Assembly: GCA_016869735.1 (NCBI GenBank)
Contig: VGDL01000009.1
Location: 16,823-80,822 of the forward strand
Direction of reading: 5' to 3'
Length of the DNA: 64,000 bases
Origin: Alphaproteobacteria bacterium
GTDB taxonomy: Bacteria; Pseudomonadota; Alphaproteobacteria; Acetobacterales; Acetobacteraceae
The notes under the pieces: model-generated
What the model saw: only the letters and a program-made list of their open reading frames with translations
The model's database searches: none
What the model was told of the DNA's origin: nothing
Shown: in pieces, positions 1 to 7,385 of the stretch
How the letters are laid out: each line of letters begins with the position of its first letter
Numbering within the stretch: the first letter of the stretch is position 1
Made by a program: the position numbers and the translations under genes

Positions 1-1
1 C

Positions 2-532
2 AGAAGTGAGAAGGCGACAACCTGGGAAGGTGGCGTGCGCGTGCCCATGCTGATCCGCTGGCCAGCGCGCATCCGGGCGGGTTCCGTTTCCAACGGCATT
101 CAAAGCCATATGGATCTGTTCACCACCTTTGCCGCTGCCGCCGGCGTGCCTGATGTGGCGGCGCGGCTGCGCGCCAGCCATAATGTGCATATTGATGGTC
201 TGAACAATCTGGCGCATTGGACCGAAGGGGCGGCCAGCGCGCGGCAAGTGCAGATCATGTACAATGAATCACGGATGACCGCCGTGCGGTTTGGCCCGTG
301 GAAGGCGCATTTCCAGACGCGGGATGGCTTCTTCGATCCCTCCGTCGAAAGCGCGCTGATCTTCAATCTGCGCATGGACCCCTTCGAACAACGCGATGGG
401 CATCGCTCCAACCTGCTGGCCATGCGCAAGGCGTTTCTGGGCGGGCAGATCAAGGATATCATGGAAGCGCATCAAGAATCGCTCGCTGCCTTTCCGCCGC
501 GTCAGGTGGGGGGCACGCTGCGGCCCAGATGA
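2..532 (+). CDS. Sulfatase (arylsulfatase family), C-terminal part only
   Basis: The gene enters from the left edge; the frame is open from base 2, so only the last 176 residues are visible. The segment WEGGVRVPMLIRWP matches the conserved stretch of the alkaline-phosphatase/sulfatase fold that follows the catalytic core. It is followed by a trimming region with Asn-Leu-Arg-Met-Asp-Pro, typical of the short C-terminal sulfatase domain. The Cys/Ser that becomes formylglycine and most metal ligands lie upstream of the window, so substrate and activity cannot be judged. Family members hydrolyse sulfate esters, often in the periplasm. The next gene, fliI, is on the same strand 70 bases downstream but is functionally unrelated. 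Confidence 0.85.
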   Translation, partial: RSEKATTWEGGVRVPMLIRWPARIRAGSVSNGIQSHMDLFTTFAAAAGVPDVAARLRASHNVHIDGLNNLAHWTEGAASARQVQIMYNESRMTAVRFGPWKAHFQTRDGFFDPSVESALIFNLRMDPFEQRDGHRSNLLAMRKAFLGGQIKDIMEAHQESLAAFPPRQVGGTLRPR

Positions 533-602
533 GGCATGGTGATTGGCGGTGAGGGGCTTTCTTCTTTACCCGCGCGTTGCCACTTCGTGGTAAGGGCCCT
601 AA

Positions 603-1829
603 ATGCTGCCTGATTTCCACGCCACCGCCGCTGCCCTGGGTGCCCTTCCACGCGAAAGGGTGCATGGCCGCGTCAATGCTATCACGGGGCTCACCATCAC
701 GCTGGAAGGCTTCGGCCATTTGGCCGCCATTGGGGATCGGGTCGCGATCACCCCGCCCACCGGCGCGCCCGTCATGGCGGAAATCGCAGGGTTTCGCGAT
801 GGCAAGGCACAGGCGATTGCGCTTGGGCCGCTCACGGGCCTGACCGCCGGCATGCGGGCCACGCTCGCGCCACGCCCTGCCTTGCCGGTTTCCGATGCCT
901 GGCTTGGGCGCGTGCTGGACCCGATGGGCAGGCCGCTGGATGGCGGGCCCGTGCCGGCACCAGGCGCTGTCCAGCGCCCAACCCATGCGCCGGCGCCGGC
1001 GGCGGGGCAGCGTTCCCGCCTTGGGGTGCGGCTGCCGCTTGGCGTGCGTGTGCTTGATCTTTTCACCCCGGTCAGGCGCGGGCAAAGGTTTGGGCTTTTC
1101 GCGGCTTCCGGCGTTGGCAAATCCACCTTGATGGCCATGCTGGCGGGTGGTCTGGCTGCGGATGTGATTGTCTTTGCGCTGGTCGGCGAACGCGGGCGCG
1201 AATTGCGCGAATTCATTGAAGATGATTTGGGGCCTGAAGGATTGGCGCGCAGCGTTGTGGTTTGCGCCACATCCGATAGCGCCGCGCCGCTGCGCCGCGA
1301 AGCGGCCTATGCCGCCATGACAGTGGCCGAACATTTCCGTGATCAGGGCATGCAGGTTCTGCTGCTGATGGATAGTGTCACGCGCTTTGCCTTGGCGCTG
1401 CGTGAAATTGGCCTCGCGGTTGGGGAACCACCGGCCACGCGCGGTTATCCGCCTTCGGTCTTTACCGAATTGCCGCGCTTGCTGGAACGCGCCGGGCCAG
1501 GGCCGGATAATGCGCCTGGCGCCATCACCGCGCTTTTCACCGTGCTGGTGGAAGGCGATGACCATGATGAACCCGTGGCCGATGCGGTGCGCGGCATTCT
1601 GGATGGGCATGTGGTTTTGGACCGCGCGATTGCCGAGGCCGGGCGCTACCCGCCGGTGGATGTGTTGCGCTCAGTCTCCCGCAGCATGCCTGGCGTTTTG
1701 GCTGAACAGGAATGGGAATTGGTGGCGGAAGCCAAGCGCCTGCTTGCCACCTATAATGAGGTGAAGGATCTGGTGCGGCTTGGCGCCTATCGCACCGGCA
1801 AAATGACCCGGAAGCGGATGCGGCGGTGA
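603..1829 (+). CDS. fliI: Flagellum-specific ATPase FliI, C-terminus shifted out of frame
   Basis: FliI is the hexameric ATPase that energises export of flagellar subunits at the inner-membrane export gate. Visible are an N-terminal beta-barrel domain (about 1-85), Walker A ASGVGKST at 168-175, the GERGRE catalytic stretch at 195-200 and Walker B VLLLMD at 252-257, in the order expected for the FliI/F1-beta family. A TAA directly precedes the ATG and AAGGG lies 6 bases upstream, which fixes the start. The reading frame ends after GAYRTGK with an unrelated tail (MTRKRMRR). The expected family ending continues in another frame just downstream, so the gene is frameshifted at the A-run 1800-1803. 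Restored length would be 443 residues, normal for FliI. No other flagellar gene is in the window. Confidence 0.92.
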   Translation: MLPDFHATAAALGALPRERVHGRVNAITGLTITLEGFGHLAAIGDRVAITPPTGAPVMAEIAGFRDGKAQAIALGPLTGLTAGMRATLAPRPALPVSDAWLGRVLDPMGRPLDGGPVPAPGAVQRPTHAPAPAAGQRSRLGVRLPLGVRVLDLFTPVRRGQRFGLFAASGVGKSTLMAMLAGGLAADVIVFALVGERGRELREFIEDDLGPEGLARSVVVCATSDSAAPLRREAAYAAMTVAEHFRDQGMQVLLLMDSVTRFALALREIGLAVGEPPATRGYPPSVFTELPRLLERAGPGPDNAPGAITALFTVLVEGDDHDEPVADAVRGILDGHVVLDRAIAEAGRYPPVDVLRSVSRSMPGVLAEQEWELVAEAKRLLATYNEVKDLVRLGAYRTGKMTRKRMRR

Positions 1830-1933
1830 AGCTGGCGCCGCGCATCGAAGCGGTGCTCCGCCAACGCAAGGGTGAGATTTCACCCGTTGAGCAATCCTTC
1901 GCCGCCCTGGCTGAAGCGATAGACGGGGCTTGA
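1802..1933 (+). pseudogene. Displaced C-terminal segment of FliI
   Basis: Read in the -1 frame from 1802, this segment gives NDPEADAAVKLAP and then IEAVLRQ. That is the usual FliI ending (aspartate-proline-glutamate, then a helix with xFLRQ-like residues), with a stop at 1931-1933. It joins exactly to the preceding frame if one A is added to the AAAA run at 1800-1803. A GTG at 1826 overlaps the truncated fliI stop and could in principle start a 35-residue peptide, but the match to the FliI family makes a frameshift the better reading. Confidence 0.85.
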
Positions 1934-1961
1934 GTCTCTTCCGACGCCTCGACCCGTTTCG

Positions 1962-2651
1962 GTGAATGTGCCAAAGGGTCTCGCGGTGCGGCGCAGGGGG
2001 CATTGGGTGACCAACGAGGGTTTCTATCGGCTGGAACTGGCCTTGCGCCGGGCCATGCCCGAATCCTTCAAGAAATTCTGGCGGCTTGGGCGGCTTGCGG
2101 TGCAGGCGGTGCCGGCCTCAGCGCCGCAGATTCCGCAGGCGCAGCTTGAAGGCTGCCAATTGCTCACCAATCGCTATGAAATGCTCCGCCGCCTGCCGCA
2201 AGGTGGCGTGGTCGCGGAAATTGGCACCTATCAGGGTAGTTTCGCCCGCTGCATATTGGATGCCATGGCGCCAGCGCGCCTGCATCTGGCCGATATCACC
2301 TTCAGCCTTTGCCGCGCCGATGTGCTGGCCGATCCGCGTGTGGAACGGCATGAGGGTTTGTCGGTTCCCTTTCTGCAATCCTGTGCTGATGCCAGCTTCG
2401 ATATGATCTATGTGGATGCTGATCATGGTCACGAAGCGGTGCGCGCCGATGCCTTGGCCGCCGCGCCCAAGGTGAAGCCCGGCGGCTATCTAGTTTTCAA
2501 TGATTTCGCGCGCATTGTCCGCCCGGGCTTTGGTGTGCTTGGCGTGCATCAGGCGGTCTGCGAATTCGCGGTCAGCAGCGGTTGGCCGGTCGCATTTTTC
2601 TGCCTGGAGAGTGAAGCGCTTTACGATATCGCGCTGCGCCGTCCGGCGTAA
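1962..2651 (+). CDS. Class I SAM-dependent methyltransferase
   Basis: A 229-residue protein. Motif I reads VVAEIGTYQGSFAR (about 83-96), the glycine-rich S-adenosylmethionine loop. An acidic residue follows in LHLADITF and the post-I region contains FDMIYVDADHGHEAV, the pattern of small class I methyltransferases (Methyltransf_24-like) in which Asp and His near motif IV line the active site. The start is a GTG 28 bases after the end of the fliI remnant; no strong ribosome site is visible. The N-terminal 60 residues are basic and Ala/Leu-rich. The substrate is unknown; relatives act on sugars, small metabolites or peptides. It converges on the protease gene downstream with only 9 bases between stops. 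Confidence 0.8.
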   Translation: MNVPKGLAVRRRGHWVTNEGFYRLELALRRAMPESFKKFWRLGRLAVQAVPASAPQIPQAQLEGCQLLTNRYEMLRRLPQGGVVAEIGTYQGSFARCILDAMAPARLHLADITFSLCRADVLADPRVERHEGLSVPFLQSCADASFDMIYVDADHGHEAVRADALAAAPKVKPGGYLVFNDFARIVRPGFGVLGVHQAVCEFAVSSGWPVAFFCLESEALYDIALRRPA

Positions 2652-2660
2652 TTCACGGCA

Positions 2661-3677
2661 TTACTTCTCACAGCGAATAAAAACCGTGCTTTGATGCACG
2701 CGTTCGCCGACCTCGGCCGCGCTCAATTCCGCAGGCGGGCTTTCACGCAATGTGGGTTCAGCGCCGGCGCGGCGGAGGAAGCCAATCGCCTCAGTTCCCT
2801 TCACGGCGAAATTCACATTCTGCGGAATATCGCCGGTGCGCTGCGCGATGCGCTGGGCATTGAGCTTCGATACAATCACGCCCATCACATGGCCCTGCCG
2901 ATCAAGCAAAGGCCCGCCGGAATTGCCCTGCTGCACCGGCGCGCTGATCTGAAAATGCTGTTCATTATTGGCAAGGCCCGCGAGTGCGCTGACCTCGCCG
3001 GTCGTCAGGGTTGGGCCAGCGGCAAGCAAGCCCGCCAGTGGGAAGCCATAAGTCACCACACTCTCGCCCCGGCGTACCGGATTGGCGCGAAAGGCCAGAA
3101 CCGGGCCGGGATCATTCGGCACGGCCAGCAGCGCCAAATCACGCTGCACATCAACCCGCGCGGGCATGGTGGCGGGCAGGGTGCGGCCATTGGCGGTGCG
3201 GATGGTGATCGCATTGCAGCCATCAATCACGTGATGGTTCGTCAGCACGCGGTCGCGCGCCACCACAAAGCCCGTGCCGGTGGAAGCGCGCCCACGGCCT
3301 GCCTGCGGCGGCGCGCCAGGTCCGGGCGATGGCGCCGCCGTGCCGGGCGGGCGGGGCAGCGGCGTTTGCATGGCAACGACTTTTTCCGCGCAAACATCAT
3401 GGCCGCGGTTGATGACCTCCCGCCCATCGCTCAGCACCATGCGGAAATCAAAGCGGCAGCCGGCATTATCGGCCGGGCGCAGATTGAACCCGGCACCCGG
3501 CGCCAGCGGCCCGCGCGTCAACATGTTGGAACCCCAATCGGGCCGCCCGGTGCGCACGGCAAAAAGCGAATGGGCGGATTGCTCGGTCTGATTGAGCACC
3601 CTGAAGGGCTCCGTCTGCGGCAGCGCCGGCAGGGGGGCCAAGATCAGCAGGAAGAGGGCAAGAAGCAGGGCGCGCAT
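2661..3677 (-). CDS. Secreted trypsin-like serine protease (S1 fold)
   Basis: The protein begins with a signal peptide (MRALLLALFLLILAPLPALP) and is predicted periplasmic or exported. An N-terminal domain of about 110 residues contains two cysteines that may pair, then a Pro/Gly-rich linker, then a chymotrypsin-fold domain. The catalytic triad is visible: His in TNHHVI, Asp in DVQRDLALLAV and Ser in QQGNSGGPLL. No PDZ domain follows, so it differs from classical DegP/DegQ. GTG at 3680 is an alternative start; I prefer ATG 3677 because it overlaps the stop of a small upstream frame (TGATG). A GGGGGTG stretch just upstream could act as ribosome site. Substrate unknown. Confidence 0.85.
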   Translation of the reverse strand: MRALLLALFLLILAPLPALPQTEPFRVLNQTEQSAHSLFAVRTGRPDWGSNMLTRGPLAPGAGFNLRPADNAGCRFDFRMVLSDGREVINRGHDVCAEKVVAMQTPLPRPPGTAAPSPGPGAPPQAGRGRASTGTGFVVARDRVLTNHHVIDGCNAITIRTANGRTLPATMPARVDVQRDLALLAVPNDPGPVLAFRANPVRRGESVVTYGFPLAGLLAAGPTLTTGEVSALAGLANNEQHFQISAPVQQGNSGGPLLDRQGHVMGVIVSKLNAQRIAQRTGDIPQNVNFAVKGTEAIGFLRRAGAEPTLRESPPAELSAAEVGERVHQSTVFIRCEK

Positions 3678-3748
3678 CACACCCCCACATTCTGCATCTG
3701 GGTCGCGTTTTCAAGCCGGTCACCCGCAATCAGCGCCTTTGGGGCCAT
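3677..3748 (-). CDS. Possible 23-residue leader peptide coupled to the protease
   Basis: A short frame starting at ATG 3748 ends with a TGA whose last base is the first base of the protease ATG (TGATG at 3679-3675), a typical translational-coupling arrangement. An AGGAG lies about 11 bases upstream of the ATG. The peptide (MAPKALIAGDRLENA plus a short tail) has no match I recognise and no hydrophobic segment. It could be a regulatory leader, a small protein or chance. Confidence 0.35.
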   Translation of the reverse strand: MAPKALIAGDRLENATQMQNVGV

Positions 3749-3839
3749 GTGTTCATCAACTCCTCTTGACCATTAGCAATGAACTGGTGAACGGATGGTG
3801 TGAAGTTGAAGGCGCTTTAACGTCAGTCGAGGCGATATT

Positions 3840-4856
3840 TTGCTACCCGCCATTCCTGTTTTCGATCTGCGCGCGGAAGCGCTGCCATCGCTCGCGGCCA
3901 TGCGTGCTGCGCCGCTCCGCACTGAAGAGCTGTGGCGTTGGGCGCGAGGGCGCTACACGCCGGCGGGGCTTGCCGTGGCCGATCGGCTTTCGCGCCATTG
4001 GCTGCGCCGCAACGCCAATCCGCTGCGTGAGGAAATTGAAGCCATAGCCGCGGCCCTGCCCGGGCCCGGCGGCCATGCGCTGAACCTTTCCTATGAATGG
4101 GGCTGCACAGCAGGGCTTGGGGCGACCGGGGCGCCCTTCATGCTGCGCGTGTTGGATTGGGAATTGCAGGGCCTTGGTGAACAGCTTTGCGTCTTTCGTC
4201 AGGCGGGCCCGGCGGGGGAATGGCTCAATCTTGGCTGGCCGGGCTTTGCCGGGGCGATCACGGCCTTGGCGCCCGGGCGGTTCTGCCTGGCGATCAATCA
4301 GCCGCCCTTTCCAGAACGCGCGCTGGCCCGTGCAGCGCGCGGCATGGGGGCGAATTTCCTTGGGCTTGCCGTGGATTGGCTGGCGGCGCGCCCGGCACGC
4401 TGGCGGCAACGCGGCCTGCCGCCCGCGCATCTGCTGCGCATGGTCTGCGATACCGCGCCGGATTACGCCACCGCGCTTGCCATGCTGCGCGAGGCAAATT
4501 TGGCAGCGGGCGCGATTTTTTCTTTGGCCGGGATCAGGCCCGGGGAAGCGGCGGTGGTTGAAAATGCCGAAACCTCCTTGGCTGTGATTGAAGCGACCCC
4601 CAACGCTGTTGCCGCGAATGCCTGGCAAGGCATCGCCAATCCTGGCGCGCCGCGCTGGCGCTATAGTGCTGAACGCCATGCGGCCATGGCGGCGCTTTTG
4701 GCCGGGCCGGTGCCGGGCGAATTTGCCTGGCTCAGGCCCCCCATCGCGAATGAGGGGTCACGCCTGGCCGCCATGATGTGCCCCGCAACGGGGCGACTTG
4801 AATTGATCGGGATGGAGGGCGGTGCGGCAGTGACGCAGCCGCTTTACCTTGGATGA
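3840..4856 (+). CDS. Ntn-hydrolase fold linear amide C-N hydrolase (acid ceramidase / C45-like)
   Basis: A 338-residue protein without a signal peptide. The segment EWGCTAGLGATG followed by MLRVLDWEL resembles the N-terminal-nucleophile region of acid-ceramidase/NAAA and choloylglycine-type hydrolases: Cys89 would be the nucleophile and Arg-x-Leu-Asp the substrate-binding pair. Later stretches AINQPPF and a threonine/asparagine-rich AANAWQG region fit the family. In relatives the nucleophile is exposed by removal of the preceding residues; the 88-residue propeptide here is consistent with that. The start is TTG 3840 with GAGG about 8 bases upstream; an ATG at 3900 is possible. Substrate (an N-acyl amide or peptide-like bond) is unknown. 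Confidence 0.65.
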   Translation: MLPAIPVFDLRAEALPSLAAMRAAPLRTEELWRWARGRYTPAGLAVADRLSRHWLRRNANPLREEIEAIAAALPGPGGHALNLSYEWGCTAGLGATGAPFMLRVLDWELQGLGEQLCVFRQAGPAGEWLNLGWPGFAGAITALAPGRFCLAINQPPFPERALARAARGMGANFLGLAVDWLAARPARWRQRGLPPAHLLRMVCDTAPDYATALAMLREANLAAGAIFSLAGIRPGEAAVVENAETSLAVIEATPNAVAANAWQGIANPGAPRWRYSAERHAAMAALLAGPVPGEFAWLRPPIANEGSRLAAMMCPATGRLELIGMEGGAAVTQPLYLG

Positions 4857-4942
4857 GCAGGCAAAGCGCTGCGCCCCAGGCGCTGCGATGGATGAAGGCC
4901 GGAATCTGCCGCGCGATGCAGCGAAGCTGATCATCCCCTATG

Positions 4943-4968
4943 GCCTGATCCACAAAAAGGGATCAGGC
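4943..4968. promoter_or_regulatory. 9-bp perfect inverted repeat ahead of the Lin0512 operon
   Basis: GCCTGATCC and GGATCAGGC flank an 8-base loop (ACAAAAAG), 29 bases before the first Lin0512 start codon. No T-run follows on the plus strand, so it is not a standard terminator for the preceding gene. It may be an operator or a hairpin in the operon leader. Confidence 0.45.
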
Positions 4969-4997
4969 TATCATCAGGTTTGGACAAGGACAGGATC

Positions 4998-5336
4998 ATG
5001 GCCCTGCAACGCATGGTGCTTGAAATTGGCATGGGCACCGATATTCGCGGCGCGGATTACACCAAGGCCGCTGTGCGGGCGCTTCGCGATGCGCTTTGGC
5101 ATAATTCACTCACCATCGGTGCCGCGGTCGGCCAGGATGTGGATGCCATGCAGGTTGAAGTGCTGATCGGTGTGCCGAAGCCCGATTTGGTGGATAAGGA
5201 CCAGGTGCTGGCCATTCTGCCCCATGGCAGCGGCACAGTGACGCTGGTGGAAGGTGGCCTTGAGATTGCGAATGATGAGGGCACCAATAGCACCGTGATT
5301 GCCAATTGCTGCGCCATTGTGCGGCTGGATGTGTGA
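4998..5336 (+). CDS. Lin0512 family protein, copy A
   Basis: A 112-residue protein of the Lin0512 family, whose function is not known. Family features are visible: the MVLEIGMGTD start, ADYTKAAVRALRDAL helix, MQVEVLIGVP strand and a glycine-rich C-terminal half. The start ATG 4998 is supported by AAGGACAGG upstream and by alignment with the second copy, which begins with the same MAL. The next gene is a paralogue 12 bases downstream. This is the first gene of a four-gene unit with a DUF35-like and a thiolase-like gene. Confidence 0.88.
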   Translation: MALQRMVLEIGMGTDIRGADYTKAAVRALRDALWHNSLTIGAAVGQDVDAMQVEVLIGVPKPDLVDKDQVLAILPHGSGTVTLVEGGLEIANDEGTNSTVIANCCAIVRLDV

Positions 5337-5348
5337 GGGAGACCGACC

Positions 5349-5690
5349 ATGGCCCTAAAACGCATCATCCTGGAAATGGGTAGCGGCAATGATCTGCATG
5401 GCGGGGATTACACCAAGGCTGCGCTGCGTGCGGTGCAGGATGCCTTGCACCATTCATCATTGGCTTTCATCCGCACGCTTGGGCTTGATATCAAGACCAT
5501 GCAGGTGGAAGTGACCATTGGCGTTCAGCAGCCGGATAAGGTGGATATCGAAGCGGTGCGGAAATCGCTGCCTTACGGTGTGGTGACAGCGCGCGCGGTG
5601 AAGGGCGGCTTGGATGTTCCGGAAGAAGGCCGCCACGACAAGGCGGTGATTGCGGCGGCCGCGATTGCGGTGCGCTTCGATTTGCCGTGA
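5349..5690 (+). CDS. Lin0512 family protein, copy B
   Basis: A 113-residue paralogue of the preceding gene. The two match by eye along their whole length (MALxR, xDYTKAAxRA, MQVEVxIGV, VKGGL/VEGGL) and clearly arose by tandem duplication followed by divergence, for example GADYTK versus GGDYTK and different C-termini (RLDV versus RFDLP). A GGGAGA stretch ahead of the ATG serves as ribosome site. The small single-domain proteins may pair as a heterodimer; that is inference. Function unknown. Confidence 0.88.
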   Translation: MALKRIILEMGSGNDLHGGDYTKAALRAVQDALHHSSLAFIRTLGLDIKTMQVEVTIGVQQPDKVDIEAVRKSLPYGVVTARAVKGGLDVPEEGRHDKAVIAAAAIAVRFDLP

Positions 5691-5720
5691 AGCGGCATTC
5701 AATGGATGCGGCAGGATAGA

Positions 5721-6101
5721 ATGGAGAACGCCAAAAAATCCCCCCTCGGCATTTACAACGAACATTTGCAGCGGGGCGAACTTGCCTATCAATTCAGCCC
5801 AAGCGTGGGCAAGGCCGTATTCTACCCGCGCATCATCTGCCCTTATACGGGCAGCGAAGATTTGGAATGGCGCATTTCCCAGGGGCTGGGCACGGTGCAT
5901 GCGACCACGGTGGTCCACCCCGCGCAGGGGGATGCTTACAATGTCTGCCTTGTGGATATGGATGAAGGCTACCGGCTCATGAGCCGGGTTGAGGATATTG
6001 ACCCGATGGCGGTGAAGATCGGCATGCGCGTGAAATTCCGCACGCATCAGCAGGGCTATGATGAAGCGCCTATCCCGGTTTTCACCGTGTTGGAGGGCTG
6101 A
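5721..6101 (+). CDS. DUF35-like OB-fold protein with degraded zinc ribbon
   Basis: A 126-residue protein that looks like the ChsH2/DUF35 family: a rubredoxin-like N-terminal ribbon followed by an OB-fold (SQGLGTVHATTVVHP, then VDMDEGYRLMSRV and KIGMRVKF). Family members bind acyl-CoA and partner thiolases or MaoC hydratases. Normally two CxxC knuckles hold zinc; here only the single Cys in IICPYTGS remains, so zinc binding is probably lost. ATG 5721 has AGGA 5 bases before it; an in-frame ATG at 5706 is the alternative. Its stop lies 4 bases before the thiolase-like start, indicating coexpression. Confidence 0.8.
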   Translation: MENAKKSPLGIYNEHLQRGELAYQFSPSVGKAVFYPRIICPYTGSEDLEWRISQGLGTVHATTVVHPAQGDAYNVCLVDMDEGYRLMSRVEDIDPMAVKIGMRVKFRTHQQGYDEAPIPVFTVLEG

Positions 6102-6105
6102 GGCC

Positions 6106-7260
6106 ATGGCCAGCATGCAACGCGGCAGTGTTGCCATTGTGGGCGCGGCGGAATCGGATATCGGCAGCGTTGCCGCTGATATGTCCGTGATTGATCTGAT
6201 GGCGCAGGGGACAGTGCGGGCGCTGGCCGATGCGGGCCTCACGCTTGCTGATGTGGATGGGCTTTTTTGCGCGACAACGCAGGCGCGCACCTCCGCGATG
6301 TCCTTGGCGGAGTATCTGAAAAAGCCGGATGCTTATGTGGATTCCACCATTGTTGGCGGGTCATCCTTTGAAATCCATGTGGCACACGCGCAGGCCGCGA
6401 TTGAAGCGGGGCTTTGTTCGGTTGCGGTGGTGGCTTACGGCAGCACGCAGCGTTCGGCAGGGCGGAAGAATGCGTCGCCCCGCGAATTCAACCCTTACGA
6501 GACACCCTTCAAACCCTTCATGCCTTCCAGCGCCTATGCCATGGCGGCCAATCGCCACATGCATGAATACGGCACGACGCGGGAGCAATTGGCGGAAGTG
6601 GCCGTGGCCGCACGCAAATGGGCGCAGCTCAATCCCGTGGCCTTTGATCAAAGGCCGCTTGATATCGCGGGCGTGCTTGGCGCGAAGATGGTGTCCTATC
6701 CCTTCACCGTGCGCGATTGCTGCCTGGTGACGGATGGCGGGGGGGCGATTGTGCTGACCTCCGCCGCGCGGGCCAAGGCGCTGAAAAAGCCGCCAGTTTA
6801 TGTGCTGGGCACAGGCACCAGCATTATGCATGCGAGCATTTCCAATATGCCGGATTTGACGCGGACAGGCGCGATTGCGTCAGGCACGCGGGCCTATCAG
6901 GCGGCGGGGCTTCGGCCGCAAGATATGGATATGGCCGAGCTTTATGATGCCTTCACCATCAACACCATTCTGTTCCTGGAAGATTTGGGCTTTTGCAAAA
7001 AAGGTGAGGGCGGCGGCTTTGTCGCCAATGGCCGTATCGCGCCCGGTGGTGCCTTGGCGGTGAACACCAATGGCGGGGGATTATCCTACTGCCATCCGGG
7101 CATGTATGGGCTTTATTTGTTGATTGAGGCGGTGCGGCAAATCCGCGGCGAATGCGGCGCGCGGCAGGTGCAAAAGCACGATACCGCCATTGTGCATGGC
7201 AATGGGGGCGTGCTGTCGGCGCAAAGCACGGTGATTTTAGGCGGGGCGGGGACGGTTTAG
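6106..7260 (+). CDS. Thiolase-like protein (SCP2/Ltp2-type) lacking the nucleophilic Cys
   Basis: 384 residues with the SCP2-thiolase fold. The position of the usual acylated cysteine reads VGGSSFEIH (Ser86-Ser87), and the C-terminal CxG motif reads HGNGGVLS, so both thiolase cysteines are absent. His330 in SYCHPGMYG is kept, as are Tyr280 (AELYDAF) and Tyr334, which resemble the tyrosines used by the steroid side-chain retro-aldolase Ltp2. Together with the adjacent DUF35 gene this points to a carbon-carbon lyase or aldolase acting on an acyl-CoA rather than a thiolase; substrate unknown. ATG 6106 is chosen for its GGAGGG ribosome site inside the preceding gene. An upstream frame to 6058 has no support. 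Confidence 0.85.
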   Translation: MASMQRGSVAIVGAAESDIGSVAADMSVIDLMAQGTVRALADAGLTLADVDGLFCATTQARTSAMSLAEYLKKPDAYVDSTIVGGSSFEIHVAHAQAAIEAGLCSVAVVAYGSTQRSAGRKNASPREFNPYETPFKPFMPSSAYAMAANRHMHEYGTTREQLAEVAVAARKWAQLNPVAFDQRPLDIAGVLGAKMVSYPFTVRDCCLVTDGGGAIVLTSAARAKALKKPPVYVLGTGTSIMHASISNMPDLTRTGAIASGTRAYQAAGLRPQDMDMAELYDAFTINTILFLEDLGFCKKGEGGGFVANGRIAPGGALAVNTNGGGLSYCHPGMYGLYLLIEAVRQIRGECGARQVQKHDTAIVHGNGGVLSAQSTVILGGAGTV

Positions 7261-7344
7261 GGCGGGGCGTTCTGTCTGGGCGCCTGAACCGGGTCCCAGC
7301 GACCGCCGAGTGTGGGGGTTATTGAGGGGGGAATTGCCCAGCGG

Positions 7345-7369
7345 CTTTGAAAGCGCGCCGATTTCAAAG
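7345..7369. other. 8-bp inverted repeat downstream of tRNA-Phe
   Basis: CTTTGAAA and TTTCAAAG flank a 9-base GC-rich loop. It lies 16 bases beyond the 3' end of the tRNA on the minus strand and could form a hairpin in the tRNA precursor. No T-run follows in that direction, so an intrinsic terminator role is uncertain. It is also beyond the end of the thiolase-like gene on the plus strand. Confidence 0.4.
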
Positions 7370-7385
7370 GATTTGGGGAGTAAAA

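Noticed and set aside
459..1610. Long antisense frame over fliI
   Set aside because: It lies wholly opposite a clear FliI and has histidine/arginine-rich shadow composition typical of G/C-rich DNA.
1826..1933. Independent 35-residue gene after fliI starting at GTG
   Set aside because: Its sequence is the expected FliI C-terminus, so it is better read as part of a frameshifted fliI.
3781..3792. GAACTGGTGAAC as a LexA box
   Set aside because: The alphaproteobacterial LexA site is GTTC-N7-GTTC; the spacing here is 4, and the nearby genes are not SOS genes.
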